Source: Varroa destructor
Lineage: Eukaryota > Arthropoda > Arachnida > Mesostigmata > Varroidae
NCBI RefSeq assembly: GCF_002443255.2
Contig: NW_019211459.1
Span: forward strand, 23,652,330-23,716,329
Direction: 5' to 3'
DNA length: 64,000 bases
Below are positions 27,549 through 38,300 of the stretch, one piece after another. The notes under the pieces are model-generated. The model was not told the DNA's origin. It made no database searches and saw only the letters and a list, made by a program, of their open reading frames with translations. Every line of letters starts with the position of its first letter. The stretch's first letter is position 1. The position numbers were made by a program, and so were the translations under genes.

Positions 27549-28900
27549 CCGTCAACCGGTTGGAAATCTTCTCTGACCGCTGTCGGCGACTTCAATGCCA
27601 TCCTTGACCAGCCGAACTCGAGCCGCATTACGACTCTTCTATTCACATTTCACAGGCTTTGATTCCAGTCCAATCAATCGCACCGCAACACCGACCTCCC
27701 TAGAACATGCAGGAAGTTCAGCCATCGATTTTTTTGCGACAAACTTAATCAGGAATGGGGTAAGGTTGTAGGGTGAAAATATTTGCCTATCAGAAAGCGC
27801 AAGCGTTAGAGGTCACATACCAATAACTAGACACATCCCTGTCCAAATTGCCCCTGCGTGGACAGTCAAACATTAGGCCCCGTCGCCACGTCTAAGTGTA
27901 GACAAGTAGGAACACACCCACGAGGTTCTCTTTGTTTTGAACGTGGTAACTGCCGAAGCTTTATGCAGTATTCGATTGAAATTCTGCAGTCTGCAATCCA
28001 GTATTTTTCGTCTTCCTCAGAAGCATAGCCTGTGATTCAACTATGTTTGCAGCTTTGTTTAGAGAGCCCAGTTAGTTCTTAAGCTTATGACCGAGATACA
28101 GCCTAAATTCTACGCTTTAGCCTATATTTTGACACAAGCCATCGAAAAACAAACGCATCGTAAAGGCAGTAATACCTTGAGCGGTAGAAGACTCGTTCGA
28201 GCGTCGATGTAGAACGTCACACGCTCCGGGGCAGTCTAGCGTTTTACCTGCTGAGCTCCATATCCCTTATAAATCGCTTATCGAAGACGTTTGCGCCAAG
28301 TGATACGATACTACGTACGATGCTCAGTGGCGTAGCAAAAGGGGATCTCAATACAACGTGATACCCTTCAACAAACCTATAGTGTGGAAGCTAAAACTCG
28401 GCCTTGGGCGCCTACGCAGCCGAAAGGCTGACGGTCCAGGTAGGGTCCGCAACAAACATTTCAGATGTGCTGTGCTTCTGGCCCCGTGCTCGACGGCACT
28501 CTTTAATAAACTCTTACGTACTGGCCAACTCTTAGCCCAGTGGAGAGATGCTACTCTATTGGTGATCTCTAAAGAAAAACCGGCTCTATCCATGGTAGGC
28601 AATGACGAAGAGAAGTAACTCTCTGGCGTACCGACTAGACAACTGAACAGTTATTTGGAGATGTGTTCCTACAGACATCCTACAGGAGCAACGTGCCGGA
28701 TTCTGATGGCGGACGTAAGGAGAGAGCACTGCTCATGTATCCGTTGACCTTAAGGCAACCTTCGACTCGGCGCTTAAAGACAAAATTATGTTCTCGCTAG
28801 GAGCAAGGTTGGCTAAAAAAATTTGACTGATATTCATGTTGGCTAAGCATGCGTTGTATCGAAGGTAAAATCAGACTAGCCGGATGTTAGGTTAAAGCTT
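27549..28900 (+). mobile_element. Broken non-LTR retrotransposon (LINE), endonuclease and reverse transcriptase remains
   Basis: Two domains of a LINE are readable in order on the + strand in shifting frames. The endonuclease-like part has VGDFNAIL (about 27582-27605), then after a frameshift RTATPTSLEHAGSSAIDFFA, and then a degraded segment resembling the SDHxPI region. The reverse transcriptase part (about 28380-28620) has RKADGPGRVRNKHF and LLRTGQLLAQWRDATLLVIS, and further on, in another frame, VDLKATFDSALKDKIM, which matches motif A. Stops and frameshifts break it throughout, so it is dead. I could not see the catalytic YxDD motif or clear element ends. An endonuclease plus this form of reverse transcriptase suggests a Jockey/CR1/I-type family. 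It lies inside intron A, in the same orientation as the gene. Confidence 0.75.
28185..28265 (-). mobile_element. tRNA-like relic (possible SINE head) inside the LINE
   Basis: On the minus strand this segment has GGAGCTCAGCAGG, close to a tRNA box A (D-arm), and about 50 bases later CGCTCGAACGAGTC, close to a box B (T-arm). The order and spacing fit a tRNA or tRNA-derived SINE head, but the stems are degraded and no acceptor stem closes, so it is not a working tRNA. It lies between the endonuclease and reverse transcriptase remains of the LINE, on the opposite strand, which suggests nested insertion. It could also be chance similarity. Confidence 0.35.
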
Positions 28901-29960
28901 AAAAAACATCCGTTCTCATGTCCACATGTACTGTCCCTTTAGAATTCGAAAACTTGCAGCCATTAACAAGGCCTACGGCGACCCACATATTCCACGGACT
29001 ACAGTCAGCGCAGTAGCGGAATAGCTTTCACAACTATACAAAGGCGGTAACAGGTCTTCGTTTTGAGCCATGTTGCTTCGATCGGCCAGCCTCAGAGGTA
29101 GACGTACAATAACGATGTTCGCTAATTAGGTTCGATTCAACGTTGTGCATATCAGTCTATGGGGTTGTAGGTAGCGTGTAGTGGGCAAAATAAGCGTGTC
29201 ATGGAGTTGCGTTACATATATTTTAGATATGAATTTAATTCTCTGTCTGATCTCAGCCCTCCAGCTCAGTGTTGCTCGATGGCTGTGGCTTCATAAGCTG
29301 CACACACATATACGAGCACTGTTCCAAGGGTCTTACTGACGACCCTTTAAGCCTCTAAGCCTAAGACGGCCTAGTGACCAGAGTGCGAAATCTCCAGCGA
29401 TTCAGGACTGAATACTGAAATTCAGCCGACCAACGCTCGCCTACTATCACGCGGCAGTTCCTGCGCCGTCAGCGGCGATTTTTCATTTTTCTAGAGTATA
29501 CCCGAAGCCGATACGTAACCACAGATAGGTTACTGTTAACCGCTCGCCTTCATTCTATGTGCCTATGAAGCTCTGCAAATATATCGGCAGGTATCGATGG
29601 TGGTAATAATGACTATAGCAAATTGCTTTGTCACTGTTTGTTATGCCGTTAAGGCCGTGCTGCGAATATTTACTTGGATAAATGGCTACATCGGTGTTGT
29701 ATTTGTTCATTGTGAATGATGTAACAGAACTTCATTCCAGAGGCGTAATTGTCAAGAGAAAAAATAGCAGATTTTGTTTACAGTGCACCAAATGTTTCGC
29801 GTTAAATGTAACGGTGGCTGGACGTTTACATCTGAATTAGACCAATACAGCGCTATCAAGTATAATTGGAGGACCTATAAAAAAAAAACATTTTTTTTTA
29901 GTTGCAATACTATTTCTTGATACGTTATATGTGTGTTGTGCATACGCTGGAAACGAATGA

Positions 29961-30042
29961 GTAACGTACGTAACTCAGTCTGTCGTGCAAACTTCCGCGT
30001 ACGTTAAGCACGTGCTCAACGTACGCGGACTTAACGTACGCG
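29961..30042. repeat. Cluster of CGTACG palindromes
   Basis: 29995-30028 is a 34-base palindrome with 16 of its 17 base pairs complementary; the one mismatch is 30006 with 30017. Its left arm CGCGTACGTTAAG (29996-30008) is also the exact reverse complement of 30030-30042, so two foldings compete. AACGTACGCG occurs twice in direct order (30018-30027, 30033-30042), and a fourth CGTACG core lies at 29965-29970. The cluster is rich in CpG inside AT-rich DNA. Confidence 0.85.
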
Positions 30043-32195
30043 TCTTGCAGATCAGTGTGAGCTGATGAACGACTACGAAAAAATCGTCCATTGTTTGGAT
30101 TTTTCCGTTTTGTTCTAGTGGCATCGTACTATAGGGAACAGATTAACGAAACGGAGATTTCGCCCGCTTTTCTGCCAAGAATTACCTACATATATATATG
30201 TTCTAGTGTTAATCGTTACTTATAACGGAATCCTTGCTCTAGTGATCAAATTCAATATAATATTTACTGAAGGTCGCCGCTACTCGGACTAGCACATAAA
30301 AGTCGAAAACATTTTTTTTTATGAATTTAATTATAGCCGTAACCATACAATTTTGTCATCGTAATCTTAGCATCCCCTAATCTTGTGGGTTCTGTTTATA
30401 TAGTCTATTTTCATTTTGTTTGTTTGTTTGTAATTATTGTTGATATGGTCATGATCCGCGTGAAAAATCACTTATTTTTATTCTCTAAACATAAAAGCTC
30501 GTAATCGATTTATTCAACTAGCTCTGGAAGGGCTTTTCGTGTCCTGCAAAGTGCCGCCGTCGATTCATAGTGAAAATTCATTGGGACACGGTACCGAAAA
30601 CGGCCAAGGAGGTGGGATTTAAAGGCAATCACTTACGGAATACCAATCTATTACCAGATTAGGATGAAACCTCGTATTTGAAAGTAGACGTGCTTGAGTG
30701 AAAACTGCGACCGGAGTCTAGTGGATATTACCAACTAAACGCGTTTGGAATCTCTTCTAAGAATAACGATTGACTAGTGCAAAAACTGCCACACGTTATA
30801 TCGCCGGTGACATTTCTATATAACAGCAGCGCTAGCAGTAGCAGGCAGGTGGTCTTAGGTAACCCGCCTATGGGCTATAGGCTGCTTCGGGATGTGTGAT
30901 CGATGGACACCTTCATTCAAATTTATACGCACAATCCAAAAACGTGGCTGCTAAACGTTTTTCTTTATGAGGTTAGGTCATAGGGAACGCATGTGAACGT
31001 GTTGAGGTCCATTGTTCAGGACGACAGCGTGCTTAAGTACTAGCCGCATTTATTGTGAAAGGCCGCCACAGCTCATGTGTGTATTTAGCTTCTTTTCCGT
31101 CAAAGAAAACCACTGCTCTCAAGAATTATCCCTAAATGCATTATCTATTTATAAAATATATTCCACAGAAATATCTGTTAAAAATTATACCATGTACAAA
31201 CGTGTATGAACGTTCATGTTCTTGCGTTCGTTTCGCAACTGAAACTTCCAAAGGGACATCTATAGAAAAATAGGGAAAAATAGTAAATCTTTTTTCTGTC
31301 TTCCCTGTCGATTTATAACAGTACAGAAAAAAAAAATCATAGTCGATTTACAACAGTCGAAGTTCCGCCGTGGTGGTACGGGTGGTCTCGTGCATGTCCG
31401 AACAAACTCTCGATATAGATAAACGCCTGATGCTATTTAAGGCCCAGACAGCCTCCATCCCCTTTCTCCTCTCGCTGTTTATCTTCATCTGTATGCGCTT
31501 ATCTATATTATAAGTGTAATCGTAAGCGACTCACAATCGGTATATTCATTGGTAAAAATTGACGTCGTTGAATATCGGCGTGATCATCGCCAGCGTTCCT
31601 CCCTCTGATCACTTCCATTTATCTGCCTCGTACTCGTCCATGTTGATGCCTAGGACAGCCAGTAAAAACGAGACATGATCCACATCTAGACAAACACACT
31701 ACGCGTTCACCTATTCAGCGAAACGACGACACAGACTGACAGCGTGCAATCAACAATCCATGCAGGTAAATACATGTAACGTAATACACATACATATATA
31801 TATATCTATATAAACACAAATATATGTAACGAGAGTGAAAGGCCCAATCCGTCGCACCCCGTTCCATTGTACTGGGAACCGTTAGCAAGCAAATATTGTC
31901 GTTGTGGGGAACCCTCGTCGGCTTGATTACTACTGTTAGACTACCGTCGAGGCACGGCAAACTGCCGCTGAAAGTAGCTGCTACTGATCCCGTTGTCGTT
32001 GCTACAATCAACGAAATGCTCAGCGCCGGCCACAATGGGTGGAAGGTCCGTTTGCTGTTGTCGATCCTCGTGTTGCTGCCCCATTGTAACGTTAGCCTTC
32101 GCTCGCCTGCTTTGAACAGGGCTGTCTGCCCTCTGCTACCGGTTATGTTATCGCGGCTTCTGCTCTCGCGTTTTTGATGACGATATTCTTGATGG

Positions 32196-32218
32196 CGTCG
32201 TCGTCGTCGTCGTCGTCG
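32196..32218. repeat. (CGT)n microsatellite
   Basis: Nearly eight CGT units. Read on the minus strand it gives the arginine run of a 196-codon open frame (31715-32305) that I do not accept as a gene. Confidence 0.95.
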
Positions 32219-34462
32219 CCTACACAACTTCCCGACGCCCAGCGTTTGTATCCGCTTGTTCGTAGGTACGGTTGCAATGTACGAGTGGTAATAGAAGTTG
32301 GGCAAGACTAGACGATGGCTGCGTCAAGTGGACACGGTGTCCATAGGCGACGTGTGCCGACGCTGCGTACGCAATGCTGAGATTTTGCCAGCAAATACAC
32401 AGGCGTCAACCAGAGATAGCAAATGATCGAACTGAAAGACTGTTAGTGAAGCTACTATTAATTCGCTGATCCATGATCTCGCAGATCGCACGACTCACAA
32501 CGTTGCCAAAGCTATCGGTAGGAGCTATTGTTATTCAAATTTAATTGAGCTGGGGCAGTGTCGAACAAATGCTTCTTCGACTCTATCTCAGTAGATATTT
32601 TACCTATGATATCTAGGGAAATCGCTGGATAGACACACTTTCGTCGTCTGTAGCCAGATAACTCAAGCAGCTAGCAGATCGACCAATAACTTTATAGTAT
32701 GTTGAACAGTATGATATACGTTAACGACGCGTCTCTCCTTCTGGTCTTGATCTTTCAAGTTATTGAGTTGGCTCTTCTTTTTTGTCGGACGGTAACAACG
32801 ACTCGTTGTTAACTACGACAGTTACCCAATCAACTAGCTGATTTACTCCGAGTCGGCGTCCAAGCGTTAAGATTTCGGCTAGTGACAACGAGTAGGTGTC
32901 TCTGACTCTCAGTTCCACCGAAGCATCACTTCCTGTCCAATTTGTTTGTCGCTTATTGACTTCAAGAACGATAAAGCTCGATCGAGCTGTCGCGTTCACT
33001 TTTGCTTGCTCATGATTTGAACGACTATCGGCAGTTTGTGACGGCTAATGTTCACCCTATCGTCGTGCCGGTAGCGATTGCTGTCGTAGGGGGTAATTAG
33101 GTCTGAAGGCGTGTCGTTCCTAGCTGGCTCTGAAGCTCGTAAACAGGTCACAGCAGTTCTAAAAGGTTTCCGGCAATGTGATCATTTTGATACCCTGGGT
33201 TTATTGACAAATTTTGATGTTATGCCAATACTGCTATAGCGCTTAACGTTGTCAACGGCTGTGAACCGTTAGTAAACGAATACAAATTGGGTCCTAGGGG
33301 TAACGCATGCACCCCGCGCACTGCGGAGGAACAGCAGTAAAATTGTTTCGAATCACCAAACACTGGCTAAAGCATGATAATCAAAATACCAATGCTACTA
33401 ACGACGATTCTCGCTGCTATACATAGGCTAGAGATAAGTTTGCAAAGAGTTTCCTCTGAGTGCGCATACTCCACTTGCGCGCAGTGGCAACTGTACCAGA
33501 AAAAACCCATAGAACCTTCGTTAAATTATGTAGAACATGAAACTGTATCCGACATATGGCAACATTCTACTCTATCAGCCAGCTCTGATTCAACTTTATG
33601 TTCAATGAAATAATTTACACTTGAGCAGGGTCCTATAGAGGATTAGGAACCGATCCGTAGGGATAGCGATTGAGCGGATGAACGTAAATCGCAGAAGTGA
33701 CAGACCCATCGCTGCAAATTCCAGTGGAGTGAGGAGAAAATAAATAGGACAGTTGCGGACGGTCATTGCGAGGAGAAGTTCAAAGTGAGGTTATAGTTAG
33801 TAGGTGGCGAGCGACCATGCCAGCCGAGGCGTAAAAATCGGGCGGGGCATTAAAAGAACAACACAGAAACCAATCCCTACGTTCGTATGATTATTACAGA
33901 ATATCGATAATGAAAATACAAGTTGAAACTATTAAAAGTTATTACTAGTTAGTTACTCAGCCATGTGGCTTTCTCCTGGGATTACATTCAGTACATAAAT
34001 GATCCAGACTGAATTGCCTGTTAACTAACTAATTAGCTTGTGTCTTTTACGCTGGTGAGGTTGCCGAATCTTCAAAGCCTTCGACCACGGATCGTAAGAC
34101 AGTCACGAAACACTCACTATTAAATATCGTTTATAAACATAATTTATCTGATTATTCTCTTAACATATTTGCTTTATAGAACAGAACAGATTTACTGAGT
34201 ACGATATCATTTAGTCCATTGGGGTGCGCATATACAGCTTTAATCGTCACATTGCAGATGGCGAAACAGTCATCAATGACTGCAGTGATTCTCCTGATGA
34301 AAAGGCTCACCTTTGGAACGAAAGCGGTTTAGGTTAAGGATAGTTTCACTTAACAACTAGACAACCAACAGAAGGGCTGTAACGTGCTCCGATTAGTTGG
34401 AGACATTGACCCGGATGACCTCGGATAGATCACATGAACGATAGATACGAGACCCTTGTGGG

Positions 34463-34495
<33 letters not shown>

Positions 34496-34595
34496 NNNNN
34501 NNNNNNNNNNNNNNNNNNNNNNNNNNNNNNNNNNNNNNNNNNNNNNNNNNNNNNNNNNNNNNNNNNNNNNNNNNNNNNNNNNNNNNNNNNNNNNN

Positions 34596-34632
<37 letters not shown>
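34463..34632. repeat. CT and AG arrays around a 100-N assembly gap
   Basis: Thirteen CT units (34463-34488) and ATATATA (34489-34495) come before exactly 100 N (34496-34595). TA-GAGAG and eighteen AG units follow (to 34632). The two sides are reverse complements of each other, so they form the arms of one inverted repeat. A round 100-N block is normally a placeholder for unknown length. The open frames that cross it are artefacts. Confidence 0.95.
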
Positions 34633-34634
<2 letters not shown>

Positions 34635-35246
34635 GTATATATACGGCTATTCATATTATCATTATTATTCAGCATCTTTCATGTATTTTTATTGTGAACT
34701 ATGTCAAGTTCCTATGTAATTAAGTATAAGATGTACTATACATACACAAACTGGTACGTTTTGCGATAGCTCGATCAGAAGCAGTTTCTTTCAGCAGAAA
34801 CACCAATTTATGACTTCAACGGGGGAGAACAATTCTCGCTACTGACAATCTCAACTTTGGTAGGGCTTCAGGGAATCCTATGCCTTTTTCGGTATAGTAT
34901 ACACTATATAGGAGCATAGAGTAGATCAGTGTACATTAGAAAAGTCAGCTATAATTCATAGACGCCCGCATCACATACGGGTGCCGTTTACGTGCCATAG
35001 ATTTTTATAAGGTATAGGTTAGTCTCATCAATTGTTACCACTCAAATGATCGATCTATGTAATTATGCAAAAGCGTCACAATCTAGAACCACTGTTTTTC
35101 CACAAATGATTTAATTATTATATTAAAATCTGTGTTACTTTTTGAATTTTATTCGATAATAGATGCTAGCGGTAGTATGATAGTGTTGATTTGTTAAAAA
35201 TGATCGTTTTTAAAATATCATTCTGTGGTCTGGTGTGAACTTTCAG

Positions 35247-35390
35247 TTATATGCGCAAGTCTAACGGCGTTCATGTCTATGAACCTGTTTCATGCGTACA
35301 ACGCCTGGTCGTGGCATTACGCCTTTCTTTTTGGAGCCATCCTTTCGGCCACTGATCCAGTTGCAGTCGTAGCCCTTCTCAGGGATATTG
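35247..35390 (+). CDS. SLC9C: SLC9C-type Na+/H+ exchanger, exon B (TDP motif)
   Basis: This exon is 144 bases and encodes 47 full residues. The acceptor CTTTCAG ends at 35246 and the donor GTAAGT starts at 35391, with phase 1 at both ends. It completes an isoleucine with the previous exon and continues as ICASLTAFMSMNL, then LFGAILSATDPVAVVALL and RDIG. SATDPVAVVALL is the conserved fifth-helix motif of cation/proton exchangers; its aspartate is close to the ion-binding site. The WSWHYAFLFGA stretch before it matches the loop and helix that precede this motif in the SOS1/SLC9C branch. There is no stop or frameshift, so the exon looks intact. Confidence 0.95.
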
Positions 35391-38300
35391 GTAAGTAAAA
35401 ACGACAGTTTATACACTATATGTAGTTGAATAAAACAATCTCCGCTTCTAATCGTTTTAAAAAATCTGCTTTCTATCAGAAATCAAACGTTTACCGGTTG
35501 AACTAATTGAAACCTCCTATAATAATAATACACTTGGTGAAATGCATTTAAAATGCTACATGAGAGCGTCTATGACGAGATCCAATTAAATGATTTTCTA
35601 TGATATTTTTTTTTTCTGAAATCGAAGCCCAAATAGCCTGTCCCGATTCAGCTAGCTGGCTTACTCGAAGGTCGTCTTCAGCCAGCCATATGGCCTCATT
35701 GCTATGCCATGCTTGGCAAATATTGACGGAGCTGTTACCCAAAGGTGCGACAGCAGGCACCGCATAAGATAGCTGGTCCAATGGAAGGCTGCTTTTCAGG
35801 CTTCTGGTCCAGCCAGAAACTGAATGAATCAATATTCTATTAAAAGCAGAGAGAGACCCTTATCTAAGTGTAATCAAATTGATAGCCTGGTAAAAAGAGA
35901 TTATGAACGTAACTCACAGAGGATCAATGGAATGACCACCCGTATGACTGACCTTATATAATCCCGTTGTGGCATTTACTTCAGCACGTACATTTACAGG
36001 ACGTCTTCAGTTCAGTACAGAAGGACGTCAGGATCTTTCTGTAAGTGGACTATGCGAATATGCCTGATGACTACAGGCGAGGTTGTGCTCGTTGTTATGA
36101 TATGTCCAAGAATAAATAGAGACATATGCGTCATCTCATATATATTTGCGATGAAGTAACGAAATGTTACGTTTTAAAAAAGGACAAAACATAATCATTA
36201 ATCCATATTTATTTTGATAGATATTTTCTGCTCTTAGGAACATTGATAATCATTATTACTACTCGCTAGAACAATTGTGGACATTTGACAAAGTAGCAGA
36301 TGGACATAGTTTACGGCTAACTTACCGGAACGACGACTGGATGAAGCAGTTTTGCCTAACCGACTTTTCAGCGGTTGTCCTAAAATACCTCCTATCTCTC
36401 TACATCGCACAATGATTTACAGAAACTATTATAATTTAGATTATATTACAATATCCTCAATTTACGGATTGGCTGCCTACAGACATGACCCTACCCACGC
36501 ACTCCGTAATGTTTTTTAGCCTTATTCCTTTGCTCAGAACCCATGCGATGGATGACTAGATAGTGACTGATGATGGACAATTCTATTCAACAACTCTGTA
36601 TGCAGTGTTGGAAGAAGTCGATCGTGCTTGATGTTCGTGGAAAATCTGCCATACTGGAACTTTGGTTCGTCCGCACTTATCGCCAATGTCGAGGTCTTCT
36701 ATTTTCCTATACTCGCGCATTCTTTTTCAATATAATCGTACGCATCGACACGATTGAGATGGCAGTCGAGATCACACCTTGCAATCAGCCTAGCTAGAAG
36801 AGATGTCGTACACTAGAAATTAATCCAGATTTCGGTGCTCGAGAATGTTTTGTGGATGGGGATCGCTTCCATCAAACGCATTTCGTTGGTCATCTCAACT
36901 ATCGAAGCATGACAGCATTTGTAAATGGGTCTTTCGTTAGGGATTGCTATAGCTGGGCTTCTAGCTAATGCTTTTGTTGTGTTAGTAAAGTTGCCGCATT
37001 GAATAAGTACAGTCGACCGGCCTAATGCTGAACAGCACGGGATTATGCGGTCTGTTCTAGCGACTGTGTCTCAGTGTCTGACTCGTCAAGGGAAATATTT
37101 GTCCGCCAGGAATGGGCAACGTGCACGCAGAGGGCACGCTATGAATGGAAAGAAGTATGTTATTCAAACAGCAACGGGCAATTCATCCCCAGGTAGCTAA
37201 CTGATTATCAAGCAGCAAATGTAATGGCCAGTGGGATTACATAATGCAGAACTATCTACGGCAGAGGATAAACGCCAGTGACACTCGTACTTGACAAGCT
37301 TCATTTGGTTGGGGGAAGGATGGTGGCGTAATAAAATTTAATCGTGTTCTGACGGCCGGAAGCGTTTCGTCTGATCCAGTTATCAAAGGGGTACTGTTTT
37401 CGTAAGAGGTAAACTGGAATTAAAGTTCCAAGGCTAATAAGGGGAAGGTCTAAGTCCGTAAGGAATACAAGCTGCGGATTCTTTTGAAGCCGCTTATCAA
37501 TGAGAATCATAATATTTTAGGGACTAAGCCTCAGATCGACATGGTAGCCCGGTAACACAGACACTGTCTGAGTCACGATGTTTTTGACACGAGAAGCCAG
37601 AACAAACGAATGAGATCTTTTAGAACTGACTATTTTTTTATGAATAAAAAAAAAATTAAAAACCCGCTAGCCAGTGTTGTCAGCCGATGTTAACTCTAGC
37701 CTGTGGTGAAAAATATCCTTTGTGATAGTATTGAACCTGCTGAAGATGGATGTATCGAGTATGGACGTTCGAACCCAATACAATAGTAACGGAATTTTAC
37801 GACGCTTAATTGGGTTCATCATTAAAAAAAAAATAGCGCAAGATGGTAATTTGCATTTTGCCCACGAGTGAGTATAGTGACTGTGACCACAGATGCCACT
37901 ATCGTTCGAAACAGTTGCCCTTGATAGCGTCCAGTGCAAGTTATTAAACAATTCTTAGCATTTATTCGTTTGCGTTACTTTCCTAAAGACAGCCACGGAC
38001 CAAAAAGTGCCACGCAGATTGAAATCGCTCCATCAAATGTGCAATAGATAAAATGTTAGCTATTAAGGAGTCTGGTCCGTCTGTTCCTTAAACTCTCCGA
38101 CCTACGACTACTATAGTAAAAGACGGAAATTAGAGAGGAAACGAGGAGGGCTCTTTTTTTTTTTAGTATTAACGTTGTTTACAATACTGAATTAAACTTT
38201 CATGTCTTCAAATAGCATCATAACGTGGAGTTCATGATCAAGCGGCGCTGATCTTAACGGGTTATTAATCCTGTCTGTTCGTCTCTGGCAAGCGGCTACT

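Larger units (their letters stand above)
12634..35246 (+). other. Intron A of the exchanger gene (22.6 kb)
   Basis: The intron is bounded by GTAAGT at 12634 and CTTTCAG ending at 35246. The flanking exons join as A plus TT to give an isoleucine codon, and the joined protein keeps the family spacing between the PGL and SATDP motifs, so no exon needs to be missing. It holds AT, CAA, AGT and CGT microsatellites, a 28-base T run, a GC-richer patch around 22.8-25.3 kb with no recognisable gene, a broken LINE at 27.5-28.9 kb, a palindrome cluster at 30.0 kb and a 100-N gap. The gap means its true length is uncertain. Confidence 0.85.

Noticed and set aside
34456..34719. Open frames on both strands across the N block
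   Set aside because: They exist only because N is treated as non-stop; the flanking residues are translations of CT and AG repeats.
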